Source of the DNA: CAYLLN01 sp964384375
GTDB taxonomy: Bacteria > Planctomycetota > Planctomycetia > Pirellulales > Pirellulaceae
Length of the DNA: 64,000 nucleotides
Assembly (NCBI GenBank): GCA_964384375.1
Contig: CAYLLN010000026.1
Span: forward strand, 1 to 64,000
Reading direction: 5' to 3'
Below, one piece after another: positions 49,034 to 57,338 of this stretch. The translations under genes and the position numbers were made by a program. Positions within the stretch are counted from its first letter, which is position 1; every line of letters starts with the position of its first letter. Under the pieces are notes generated by a model. The model saw only the letters and a program-made list of their open reading frames with translations. It made no database searches and was not told the DNA's origin.

Positions 49034-51124
49034 ATGAGCTGGCTTCTGATCGTTGGCCTGAAAAACGCGATCATCGTGGTGCCGCTGGCGGTTGCGGCCT
49101 TGGCAGCAGGACGAGGCTTCCGCCGCCCGGCACTGGCCCACGTGCTCTGGATGCTGGTGCTCGTCAAGCTGCTCACGCCCCCGCTGGTCGATGTGCCGGT
49201 TGGTTGGAGCATCGATGTCGGCCCGTGGATGACACAGCAATCGCCAGCCAGAGTGACTAGCCCCGCCAATCTGTCGCAGAGTGCTGCGACCGCGCCGATA
49301 GCGACCGTCATTCACCGCGCAGCCGATGGGACCCCGCTCGTTCGCCCGTCAGCCTCTTGCCAAGGATTCGAAACGGTTACGTGCGAAGTTCCGGCGGAAG
49401 CGCAGATCGCATCGGCGCCTCCCATTGATAGGAAAGCAGCCGCCGCGCCCTGGCTCACTCTTCCCACACTGAACGTCGATTGGCTCAGCGTGATCGGTTT
49501 CGTGTGGCTTACTGGGTCAATCGTCACCGCGGGACTGATGCTCCGTCGCGGTTGGCTCTTTCACAAATTTCTGCGACTGGCCGCTCGTCGCGACCAGCGC
49601 ATCGCCAGTCGCGTGCAACACCTGGCCTACTCCGTTGGTATGGTCCGGGCTCCCGCGGTTATCGTCGTGGATGGGGTTGTTTCGCCGATGCTGTGGGGCC
49701 TTGGGCGGCAAGTGCAGTTGGTCTTCCCGGCTCGTCTCGCTGAGCGGCTCGGTGCGGCTGAGATTGATTCGCTCCTTCTGCACGAACTGGCGCACTATGC
49801 CCGTGGCGATTATTGGGTGCGGCTCGTTGAGCTGTGTGCCCACGTGGCCTACTGGTGGCATCCTGTCGTCTGGTGGACGCGGCACGAGATCGAAGCGGCT
49901 GAAGAGCAGTGCTGCGATGCGTGGGTCGTCGAGCATCAATCAGGCACGCCGCTCACGTATGCCGAAGCGTTGCTCACAACGATTGACTTTCTCTGCGAAG
50001 CTTCGCAGCCGAAGCAGCAGCTCGTCGCATCCTTGCCTCCCGCAGCATGCGGCTTGGGCGAAGTGCCGCTGCTTCGTTTGCGACTCACGCAGATCATGCG
50101 GGGTGAACTTGGCGGTCAGCTTCCACGCGTTGTTTGGGTAGGTGTGCTTATCGGCGGGCTTGTCATTTCTCCACTTGAGCCCGCTGTGTTTGCGACCTCA
50201 ATTCGTGAGCGAATCCCGGACAACGCCGTTGGCTCAAAACGGCTCATCGGCCGAGCAGCAGCTACGGACAATGACACGATTTCCGGCAGCGAAGAGACGG
50301 TCACGTCACTGGAGCGAGCCCGTCAGTCTGCACCAGCGGATGCCGCTTTGCCAGTCACAGCCGTCGCTGCAGCACCCGCCGCCGCGGATGTTCGCCCGCC
50401 GTCGATCATCTTCGCCCGGGCACAATCCCCCGATGGACGCTATGTGCTCGAGGCGCGGACCAATCACGAGACGACTCTGTCGCATCGCAGACTTCGCCTG
50501 GGTCTGATCAATAGCAGCCCAATCACGTGCGCTTCATTCGCCCCCGATAGCCGCTCGTTTGTCACTGGCCATGCGGATGGCAACGTCCGTTTCTGGGACA
50601 GCGAAGCGGGCGGCTTTCTGAATAAGAAGTTCCAGACGCAGGCGGGCTCGGTCGTGTCGGTCGCCTATTCGCCCACCGGCGAGCAAGTGGCGATTGGCAC
50701 GAGCGACGGCATGATCAGCGTGTGGGACCTAGCTGGCGAGTCCGAAATCGCCCGGCTGGAGAATCCAGGTATCGCTGTGAGCTGCGTCCGCTGGTCCCGG
50801 AGCGGTGATCGCCTTGCAGCCGCCCTCGGCAACTGGACGAGCACGAGCGATGCCCGGCTGATCCTTTGGTCTCCCAGCGCCGGCAAGATCGATGCCGAGC
50901 AGCCGCTCGCACAGCCCATCGGTGCTCTCGATTGGCTGTCAGCGGATGCATTGCTCCTGGCCGACTGGAACGGGACCGCGACCGTTCATCGACTGAATGC
51001 TGAATCATCACTTGCATCAACCAGTATCGCCAAGGACCTCGTCTCGGCTGCGCATTGGTCCCCCGATTGCCGCCTGATCACGACGTGGCAGGCAGAGGAA
51101 CTCCTTGCACCTGCCGTTCGCTAG
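49034..51124 (+). CDS. BlaR1-like M56 metallopeptidase fused to WD40 repeats
   Basis: The 696-aa protein has membrane helices in its N-terminal 170 residues and an M56 peptidase core with the zinc motif HELAH (250-254) in LLLHELAHYARGD, then YWWHPVVWWTRHEIEAAEEQCCDAWVV. A membrane helix at about residues 370-385 is followed by an outward-facing C-terminal part. Where BlaR1 has a penicillin-binding sensor, this protein has about five WD40-like blades from residue 490 (SFVTGHADGNVRFWDSEAGG, VAIGTSDGMISVWDLAGES). It should sense protein contacts rather than bind a beta-lactam. GGAG lies 7 nt before the ATG. Confidence 0.85.
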   Translation: MSWLLIVGLKNAIIVVPLAVAALAAGRGFRRPALAHVLWMLVLVKLLTPPLVDVPVGWSIDVGPWMTQQSPARVTSPANLSQSAATAPIATVIHRAADGTPLVRPSASCQGFETVTCEVPAEAQIASAPPIDRKAAAAPWLTLPTLNVDWLSVIGFVWLTGSIVTAGLMLRRGWLFHKFLRLAARRDQRIASRVQHLAYSVGMVRAPAVIVVDGVVSPMLWGLGRQVQLVFPARLAERLGAAEIDSLLLHELAHYARGDYWVRLVELCAHVAYWWHPVVWWTRHEIEAAEEQCCDAWVVEHQSGTPLTYAEALLTTIDFLCEASQPKQQLVASLPPAACGLGEVPLLRLRLTQIMRGELGGQLPRVVWVGVLIGGLVISPLEPAVFATSIRERIPDNAVGSKRLIGRAAATDNDTISGSEETVTSLERARQSAPADAALPVTAVAAAPAAADVRPPSIIFARAQSPDGRYVLEARTNHETTLSHRRLRLGLINSSPITCASFAPDSRSFVTGHADGNVRFWDSEAGGFLNKKFQTQAGSVVSVAYSPTGEQVAIGTSDGMISVWDLAGESEIARLENPGIAVSCVRWSRSGDRLAAALGNWTSTSDARLILWSPSAGKIDAEQPLAQPIGALDWLSADALLLADWNGTATVHRLNAESSLASTSIAKDLVSAAHWSPDCRLITTWQAEELLAPAVR

Positions 51125-51170
51125 TCCGCGGCGTCAAATCACGGCCCTACCTCCGCCAGGCTCGCATCGC

Positions 51171-52007
51171 ATGGTTCGAATCGCTTGGCCACTTTCGCTT
51201 GGGCTTCTAGCCTTGATGGCGCACACGATCGCCGCTCAAGACCCAGTGCCGCCGGCTGATTCTGTTCCCATCAACAAGGACCTGATCGACGCGGCCCATA
51301 AGCTGACGACCGCCGAGTCCGAGAAATACACATTCACCGTGGGCGAGAGTGCGACGGCGGCCAAGTTGCACAAAGAGCCGCTGCTGAGATGGTCGAATCC
51401 TGCCGCGGGAGAAATTCACGGCAACGTGCTCCTCTGGACGATCGATGAGCGCCCTGTTGCCATTGGCTCGCTCTTCAAGTGGTTCTCGCCACACACGCAC
51501 ATGTCGCACGAGTTCCACGCACTGGCCGAGGAGCCGGTTCGAGCTTGCTATGGCGAGGGCGAAGTCTGGTCTCCGAAGGAAGCGGGCGTTTCGTTCTCGA
51601 CTGTCCCCGACGCCCCGGCCCCTTCCACGACGGTGAATCAACGGCTCTTGCAAATGAAGCGGATGGCAAAGGACTTTACGGCGACGAAAGTGCAGCGCGA
51701 TGGCGGTCGGCAGGAGCTCCGCCTCTTGCCGCAGCCGATTTATCGCTATGTCGCCGAAAAGAACGGTGTGCTGGACGGGGCGATCTTCGTGATGGTGGAA
51801 GGAACCGACCCCGAGGTGTTCCTGCTCTTCGAAGCGCGAGGTAAGGCCGACGAAACGCAGTGGATGTTCGCCCCGGCTCGCATGAACAGCACCGGTTTTG
51901 AAGTCCGCTATCGCGACAAGCCGGCTTGGTCCGTCGAGATCATGCCTTGGAACAACGTGAAGACTCACTCGCAGCCGTACACGACGTTCACATTTACAAT
52001 GCCCTGA
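51171..52007 (+). CDS. Secreted GTDPE-family paralogue 5
   Basis: The 278-aa protein has a signal peptide (ending HTIAAQD). Blocks: RWSNPAAGEIHGNVLLW, ERPVAIGSLFKW, HEFHALAEEP, VWSPKEAGVSFSTVPDAPAP, QMKRMAKDFTA, QELRLLPQPIYRY and LDGAIFVMVEGTDPEVFLLF. It starts 46 bp after the M56-WD40 gene and opens a run of six paralogues with nothing between them. Confidence 0.82.
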   Translation: MVRIAWPLSLGLLALMAHTIAAQDPVPPADSVPINKDLIDAAHKLTTAESEKYTFTVGESATAAKLHKEPLLRWSNPAAGEIHGNVLLWTIDERPVAIGSLFKWFSPHTHMSHEFHALAEEPVRACYGEGEVWSPKEAGVSFSTVPDAPAPSTTVNQRLLQMKRMAKDFTATKVQRDGGRQELRLLPQPIYRYVAEKNGVLDGAIFVMVEGTDPEVFLLFEARGKADETQWMFAPARMNSTGFEVRYRDKPAWSVEIMPWNNVKTHSQPYTTFTFTMP

Positions 52008-52034
52008 CTCGCGGTCATTTTTCCGCTCGATTTC

Positions 52035-52868
52035 ATGTCCACCGCCATTTCCGTCGCCGTCCTTCTGCTTGCTGTTCAGCCCGCCGAGGGGGCCGAACAG
52101 CAGGACAAGTCGCGGCAGGAAGAGGTCGCCCGCATCGCGCCTGCCAAGGCAAAGCGACTCGAACTCCGCGTCGGCCAGCGCGAACTGATCGACGCCAAGC
52201 TGCATGGCGAACCGCTCCTGCGCTGGTCGAATCCCACTGCCGGCAGCGTTTATGGCGAAGTTTTCCTCTGGACAGCCAGCGATCGCCCCGCTGCAATCGC
52301 GTCGATCTACCGCTGGTATCACCCGTTCAAGGATTCGACCGTCGAAATCGTGTCCCTTTCGGAACAGTCCGTCACGGCCGGCGAAGGGGACAAGACCGAA
52401 TGGCAATCGCCGGCCGGTGGTGTGCAGTGGCGCTTCATCGACGATTCGCCGCGTCCGGCCGGATCGCGCTCCGCCCGGCTCAGCCAGATGCGGTCGCTCG
52501 CCCGCACTTTTAGCGCGGAGCTATCGGATCGCCGCGGCGGGGAAGAAGTGTCCCGCAAGCTCCGTCTGCTCGAACAACCGGTGTTTCGCTACGGGACGGA
52601 CGCGGTGGACGGCGCTCTGTTTGCGTTCGTCGAAACGACCGATCCTGAGGCGTGGCTGCTGCTCGAAGCCGATCTGACGAGCGCAGAGGGAAAGTGGCAG
52701 TTCGCCCTGGCCCGTATGAACATCGACCAGCTCCGCATCCGGCAGAAAGAGGCCGTCGTCAAGGAGTTTCCCGGCCTGCGGGATGCCTGGTCCGACCGCA
52801 AAACTCCCTACGTCATGTTCAACTTCGATCCCGACAAGCTCTCGATTGCGAAGGAACCCGGCGAATGA
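52035..52868 (+). CDS. Secreted GTDPE-family paralogue 6
   Basis: The 277-aa protein has a leader MSTAISVAVLLLAVQPAEGA. Blocks: RWSNPTAGSVYGEVFLW, QMRSLARTFSAEL, RKLRLLEQPVFRYG and VDGALFAFVETTDPEAWLLL. HEFHSL is replaced by VEIVSLSEQ. Its TGA overlaps the next ATG (ATGA), so it is coupled to paralogue 7. Confidence 0.8.
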   Translation: MSTAISVAVLLLAVQPAEGAEQQDKSRQEEVARIAPAKAKRLELRVGQRELIDAKLHGEPLLRWSNPTAGSVYGEVFLWTASDRPAAIASIYRWYHPFKDSTVEIVSLSEQSVTAGEGDKTEWQSPAGGVQWRFIDDSPRPAGSRSARLSQMRSLARTFSAELSDRRGGEEVSRKLRLLEQPVFRYGTDAVDGALFAFVETTDPEAWLLLEADLTSAEGKWQFALARMNIDQLRIRQKEAVVKEFPGLRDAWSDRKTPYVMFNFDPDKLSIAKEPGE

Positions 52869-53713
52869 GATTCCGCAAGCAAGTGTCGCTGCTCGTCGGG
52901 TTGGCGTTGCTCGTCCCGGCTGTTGCCGCCGCACAAATCCCCGCGGTCGTTCCGTCCGAGAGGGCTAAGGAGAATCCCTTCCGCTCTTTCATGGATGCAG
53001 CCACGAAGCAAGTCGAAATTTTTGCCACAGGGGATCCCGACAATGCCGCCGAGCCAATCGTCGCTCTCCGCTGGGCCAACAACGCTCGTGGCAGCGAGGA
53101 CGGTCTGACGTTGCTCTATGTGCATGCCGGCCGGCCGCTGGCAACCGCGTGCCTCTATCCGTGGGATAAAAAGCTCGTCCACGACATGGAGTCGCTCAGC
53201 CGAGGCAAGATCGTGGGGCGCTATGCCGGAGATGTCGTTTGGCATCCGCAGGAGTCGAGCGTGAAGTTCGCTCCGATTCCGGATGCACCGGATGTTGCCG
53301 AAACCCCGGCTCAGCGGCTGCGGCAGCTACGTACCCTGTCCGAGGAGTTTCAGTCGTCCATGCTCGGCTGGAAAGCGGACAGCACCGACCGCGAACAATT
53401 GCGTTTGCTCCCTAGGCCGCTCTATCGCTATGAAGTGAAGGAGGGACCGATCCTCGACGGCGCGGTCTTCGCGTTCGTCATGGGGACCGATCCGGAGTCA
53501 CTCCTCATGATCGAAGCGGTCAAAGGGGACAACGGCAACGCGAAATGGGAGTTCGCCTTTGCCCGCCGCACTTCCGGCGAGCTTGAAGGGCGACACAAGG
53601 AAAAGGTCGTCTGGCACGCCGATCGCTATCCCGGGATGAAGGATCCGAACCAGCCGCGGCTCTCGATCGGCCAGGTAATTCCGCCCGAATTGTTGCCGGC
53701 TGCGACGCCCTAA
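52865..53713 (+). CDS. Secreted GTDPE-family paralogue 7
   Basis: The 282-aa protein has a classic signal peptide (MRFRKQVSLLVGLALLVPAV, then AAAQ). Blocks: RWANNARGSEDGLTLLYVHA, GRPLATACLY, HDMESLSRGK, VWHPQESSVKFAPIPDAPD, LRQLRTLSEEFQS, EQLRLLPRPLYRYE and LDGAVFAFVMGTDPESLLMIE. The start codon at 52865 is inside the stop of paralogue 6. Confidence 0.8.
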   Translation: MRFRKQVSLLVGLALLVPAVAAAQIPAVVPSERAKENPFRSFMDAATKQVEIFATGDPDNAAEPIVALRWANNARGSEDGLTLLYVHAGRPLATACLYPWDKKLVHDMESLSRGKIVGRYAGDVVWHPQESSVKFAPIPDAPDVAETPAQRLRQLRTLSEEFQSSMLGWKADSTDREQLRLLPRPLYRYEVKEGPILDGAVFAFVMGTDPESLLMIEAVKGDNGNAKWEFAFARRTSGELEGRHKEKVVWHADRYPGMKDPNQPRLSIGQVIPPELLPAATP

Positions 53714-53725
53714 GAGGTTTTCACG

Positions 53726-54580
53726 ATGACATCCACACTCGTACTTGCTTTGGCCCTCGTAGTCGCCCAGCCGGCTGATCCGGCTCCGATGCCGTCGGCT
53801 AAGGCGCTCGAGCGTCTGCAGGCGCTGCATCTGGCCGAAGGGCAAAGGTGGCAGATGTTCGTCGATGACGTCCGTCAGACGAAGGGGACGCTCGTCGAAA
53901 AGCCGATCTACGTTTGGACGAATCCTACACGCGCACAAGGGCAGAATGGCGCGGTCTTTGTCTGGACGCACCGCGGCCGGCCCATCGCAATCGGCAGCAT
54001 TTTTTCGCACCCCGAGACAGGGCAGCGGATGATTTGCCACGAGTTCCATTCGATGGCCGAAGGCAAACTGCTTCCGGCTCGCGAAGACAAAGCCGCCGAA
54101 ACGTGGGAGCCCAAGGCGTCCGTCCCAATGCAGCCGCTGCCAAGCGCGCCGGCACCAGAAGCAACGGCCAGCCGCCGCCTCATTCAGATGCGATCGCTGG
54201 CCCGCGACTTCACCGCCCACAGCATCGACTACCAGATGGAGCGCTGGGAATTGCGGCTCCTGGCGCAGCCCCTGTATCGCTATGAAAAGCCGGAAGGCGA
54301 GGTCATCGACGGAGCCCTGTTCACCTTTGTGACAAGTGCCGGGACTGATCCGGAGGTGATCGTCGCCCTGGAAGCCCGCAAGAAGGACGACAAGCTTGCC
54401 TGGTACTACCGGGCGATTCGCTTCTCGGATTCCAACCTGTACGTGCAGCACGCCGGCAAGGAAGTGTGGACGAGCGTTCGCGACGACAACAACCAGCTGC
54501 ACTGGAACCCCGATCACACCTACCGCCTGATCCGCGACAGGCATGTCGAGGAACTGCCGGAGCTTGTTAACTCGCCGTAG
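53726..54580 (+). CDS. Secreted GTDPE-family paralogue 8
   Basis: The 284-aa protein has a short leader (STLVLALALVVAQPADPAP). Blocks: VWTNPTRAQGQNGAVFVW, GRPIAIGSIF, HEFHSMAEGKL, QMRSLARDFTAHSID, WELRLLAQPLYRYE, IDGALFTFVTSAGTDPEVIV and KEVWTSVRDDNNQLHWNPDH. The last segment recurs almost exactly in paralogue 9 (KEIWTAVRDQENVQLHNPDH), so the two are recent duplicates. AGAGG precedes the ATG. Confidence 0.82.
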   Translation: MTSTLVLALALVVAQPADPAPMPSAKALERLQALHLAEGQRWQMFVDDVRQTKGTLVEKPIYVWTNPTRAQGQNGAVFVWTHRGRPIAIGSIFSHPETGQRMICHEFHSMAEGKLLPAREDKAAETWEPKASVPMQPLPSAPAPEATASRRLIQMRSLARDFTAHSIDYQMERWELRLLAQPLYRYEKPEGEVIDGALFTFVTSAGTDPEVIVALEARKKDDKLAWYYRAIRFSDSNLYVQHAGKEVWTSVRDDNNQLHWNPDHTYRLIRDRHVEELPELVNSP

Positions 54581-54597
54581 TTCCCACCTATCCGCCC

Positions 54598-55437
54598 ATG
54601 ACGACTCTCTTTTTAGTCCTCCTCGTCGCCGCCGATCCAGCCGCTCCCGCCCCGCCACCAAAGCTGGCCGAGCGGTTGCAGGCCCTCAATCTCGAGGAGG
54701 CAAAGAAGTGGCAGATGTACCTCGATGAATCTCGCAAAGACAAGGCGGAACTCGTCAAGCGTCCGGTGTATCTCTGGACCAATCCGCTGCCACGATTCGG
54801 CCTGCAGCATGGCAGCGTCTTCGTCTGGCTGCACGAGGGGCGGCCGGCCGTCGTCGGCAGCATCTTCGGCCATCCGGTCGATGCGAAGCGGCGCAAACTG
54901 ATCCACGAATTTCACTCGCTTGCCCCGACGAAGCTTTCAGCCACGTGCGACGACGAGCAAGCCTCTGTGTGGCAGCCGCTGGCGGGTCTCGAACTTAAGC
55001 CGATCCCAGACGCTCCCGCGCCCGAGAAAACTCGCGCCCGCCGGCTGATTCAGATGCGGTCGCTGGCCCGCGACTTTTCCGGCCGGACGCTCGACCATCG
55101 ACAGGAGCGGTGGGAATTGCGGCTCCTCAGCCAGCCGCTCTTTCGGTATAGCGAAGAGGCGAAGGAGGCGATCGACGGGGCGCTTCTGGCTCTGGTGACC
55201 GACGCCGGGACCGATCCGGAGGTGCTTCTCCTGCTTGAGGCTCGCGCGGAAGGGGGCTGGCACTATGCCCTGCTCCGGTTCTGTGACGCGAGCGCCTGGG
55301 TGAGCCACAAGGATAAGGAGATTTGGACCGCAGTCCGAGATCAAGAGAACGTGCAGCTTCACAATCCGGACCACACCTACCAGGTGTTTCAGAAGCGGCA
55401 CGTGGAATGGTCCGACGACGAAGGAGATCAGCCGTGA
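54598..55437 (+). CDS. Secreted GTDPE-family paralogue 9
   Basis: The 279-aa protein has a leader MTTLFLVLLVAADPAAPAP. Blocks: LWTNPLPRFGLQHGSVFVW, GRPAVVGSIF, HEFHSLAPTKL, QMRSLARDFSGRTLDHRQER, WELRLLSQPLFRYS and IDGALLALVTDAGTDPEVLL. No clear Shine-Dalgarno is present, so translation may depend on paralogue 8 (17 bp upstream). Its stop overlaps the next GTG (GTGA). Confidence 0.82.
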   Translation: MTTLFLVLLVAADPAAPAPPPKLAERLQALNLEEAKKWQMYLDESRKDKAELVKRPVYLWTNPLPRFGLQHGSVFVWLHEGRPAVVGSIFGHPVDAKRRKLIHEFHSLAPTKLSATCDDEQASVWQPLAGLELKPIPDAPAPEKTRARRLIQMRSLARDFSGRTLDHRQERWELRLLSQPLFRYSEEAKEAIDGALLALVTDAGTDPEVLLLLEARAEGGWHYALLRFCDASAWVSHKDKEIWTAVRDQENVQLHNPDHTYQVFQKRHVEWSDDEGDQP

Positions 55438-56249
55438 GGACGCTCGCTTGGATATTGCTGGTAGCGATGCCCATCGCCTCGCTCGCTGTTGAGCCGGAGC
55501 TAACTCCCTGGCAGGCCTACTTCCGCCGCTCCGCTGCCGACTATCGGTTGGAAGTTGGCCAGTCTCGCGAACTTGCCGAACTGCGGAAGGAGCCTGTCCT
55601 TAAGTGGAGCCAACCGGTGCGCGGTGGCGACGACGGGGCGCTCTTCGTCTGGCTCGCGGACGGACGTCCGGCAGTGATCGGCACACTTTTTATCTGGCCC
55701 AATCGGGATGGACGATTCGGAGTTTCTCACGAGCTGCATCGGCTGACCGCGGAAAGTCTCACCGGCGATTGGCGGCAGAAGGTGGCGTGGCGGCCGGCCA
55801 AGGACGACATTGCGTGGCAACTTGTCCCCGATGCGGACGCCGCCAATGCCGACAAAACCAAGCGTGCGACCCAGGCCCGTCAACTCGCCCGGCGTTTCAC
55901 GGCCACCAGCAAGAACCGCGAAGGGGGGACGAGCGAACTCCGTCTCCAGCCACGGCCGTTCTTCGAGTACGAAGCGACCGATGCCAAGAGCTCCTGGCTC
56001 GGCGGTTCGCTCTTCTCGCTCGCCCACGGCACCGACACCGAGATCATCGTCTGGCTCGAAGCCCTCCGCGGCAAAGACGCCTCCCACTGGCACTATGCTC
56101 TCGTCCGCATGTCGGATTTGGAGCTATCGCCACGGCTGGATGATCGGGATGTGCCGATCAGCGAGTTCACCCGCTATGACGATTTCGCCAGTCCCTACCT
56201 TTGCACCGCGCCGGAGTTCCTGAGCGAACCGCCGGCAGAACAGCAATAA
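55434..56249 (+). CDS. Secreted GTDPE-family paralogue 10
   Basis: The 271-aa protein starts at GTG 55434, with AAGGAG 6 nt upstream, inside the stop of paralogue 9. The leader is RTLAWILLVAMPIASLAVEP. Blocks: KWSQPVRGGDDGALFVW, GRPAVIGTLF, HELHRLTAESL, QARQLARRFTAT and SELRLQPRPFFEYE. The central motif has decayed to LGGSLFSLAHGTDTEIIVWL, which suggests relaxed constraint or a changed role. Confidence 0.78.
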   Translation: MRTLAWILLVAMPIASLAVEPELTPWQAYFRRSAADYRLEVGQSRELAELRKEPVLKWSQPVRGGDDGALFVWLADGRPAVIGTLFIWPNRDGRFGVSHELHRLTAESLTGDWRQKVAWRPAKDDIAWQLVPDADAANADKTKRATQARQLARRFTATSKNREGGTSELRLQPRPFFEYEATDAKSSWLGGSLFSLAHGTDTEIIVWLEALRGKDASHWHYALVRMSDLELSPRLDDRDVPISEFTRYDDFASPYLCTAPEFLSEPPAEQQ

Positions 56250-56254
56250 GACGC

Positions 56255-57211
56255 ATGAAACTTCACATTCCACTCGTCGTCGCGCTCGTTGGACTCGCTT
56301 CCTTTGCGGTCGCTCAAGAGCCCGCGCCGGAAGCACCGGCCGCTTCGCCGCCTGCCGGGACGCGCCGAGCGCTCATCCTCTGTGGTCTTTCCGGCGATCC
56401 GCCTCACCGCAAGCTGTTCGCCGATTCGATCGAGCTGCTCTATGGCGGTCTGACGACGCATCACGGCTTTGCGAGCGAAAACGTGACGCTGCTCTGGGGG
56501 GACGAGCCGCAGGAAACGGACGGCCCAGCCGTCAAATCGAGCGGCGGCGTCCTCTCGCGCGAGACGCTTTCGGCGGCTGCACAGGATCTGGCGGGCAAGC
56601 TGCAGCCGGAAGATACGCTCTGGCTGTTCGTCTTCGGCCACGCCCATTACGACGGCCGGAATAGTTGGCTGAACATCGCGGAGGACGACATTCACCAAGG
56701 GGACTTCGGCAAGCTCTTCGCCAACCTCAAGTGCCGCGAGCAGGTGTTTTTCGTCACGACGGCCGCCAGCGGCTTTTACCTGAAACCCCTGGCCGCGCCG
56801 GGGCGGATCGTGATCACGGCGACCGAGCCGGACCTGGAAGTGAACGAGACGCTCTTCCCGCACAAGCTTTGCCTGGCCCTCGGAACGTCGCCGCCGTCCT
56901 ATGGCGAGTTCGATGTTGATCGCGACTGGAAGCTGACGCTGCTCGACGCGTATCTCTATTCGGCACGCGAAACGGCACGCGACTATGCCACCGGTATGCT
57001 CCTGGCCACCGAGCACGCGCTGATCGACGACAACGGAGACGGTCGCGGCACCGAACTGCAGATCAACTACCTGCCGGAGGATATGGGGGGCCGCCTACGG
57101 GCTGGCCAGGATTGGCCCGCGCCACCCAAGGGGGACGGGGCGCTGGCCCGCCGAATCCTGCTCGCGCATCCGCCGTCGCCCCCTGTTCCGCCGAGTGCGC
57201 TGGTGGAATAA
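56255..57211 (+). CDS. Secreted caspase/legumain-fold protein, probably catalytically inactive
   Basis: The 318-aa protein has a signal peptide (ending FAVAQEP) and a C13/caspase-like alpha/beta fold: RALILCGLSGDPPHRKLF, LWLFVFGHAHYDGRNSWLNI with the histidine position of the family, and VFFVTTAASGFYLKPL. In active relatives this last stretch reads like xACxSG; here the cysteine position is Ala. It lies at the end of the MoxR/GTDPE array, 5 bp after paralogue 10, so it is probably part of the operon. A non-enzymatic binding role is inferred. Confidence 0.7.
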   Translation: MKLHIPLVVALVGLASFAVAQEPAPEAPAASPPAGTRRALILCGLSGDPPHRKLFADSIELLYGGLTTHHGFASENVTLLWGDEPQETDGPAVKSSGGVLSRETLSAAAQDLAGKLQPEDTLWLFVFGHAHYDGRNSWLNIAEDDIHQGDFGKLFANLKCREQVFFVTTAASGFYLKPLAAPGRIVITATEPDLEVNETLFPHKLCLALGTSPPSYGEFDVDRDWKLTLLDAYLYSARETARDYATGMLLATEHALIDDNGDGRGTELQINYLPEDMGGRLRAGQDWPAPPKGDGALARRILLAHPPSPPVPPSALVE

Positions 57212-57233
57212 GCTCTGCGTGACAATATCTCCT

Positions 57234-57317
57234 GGCGAGCGGGGTGCGTGAGCACCCCGATGATTTGCCATTGGTTCGTGGCTTTCATCATCGGGAGGCT
57301 GACGCCTCCCGCTCGCC
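57234..57317. repeat. 84-bp symmetric cloverleaf (REPIN-like) element
   Basis: The segments pair in order: outer stem GGCGAGC/GCTCGCC; hairpin GGGGTGC-GTGA-GCACCCC; central stem GATGAT/ATCATC with an inner GCCA/TGGC; hairpin GGGAGGC-TGAC-GCCTCCC. The whole is two inverted copies of a head-plus-hairpin unit. It ends 21 bp before the kinase start and leaves that gene's ribosome binding site intact. Confidence 0.85.
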
Positions 57318-57338
57318 CGTTTGCAGGAAAGTTCACGC

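Noticed and set aside
57234..57317. tRNA-like cloverleaf
   Set aside because: The fold is four-armed, but it lacks the conserved T-loop (GTTCRA), the anticodon arm geometry and the acceptor length; the symmetry fits an inverted repeat dimer.
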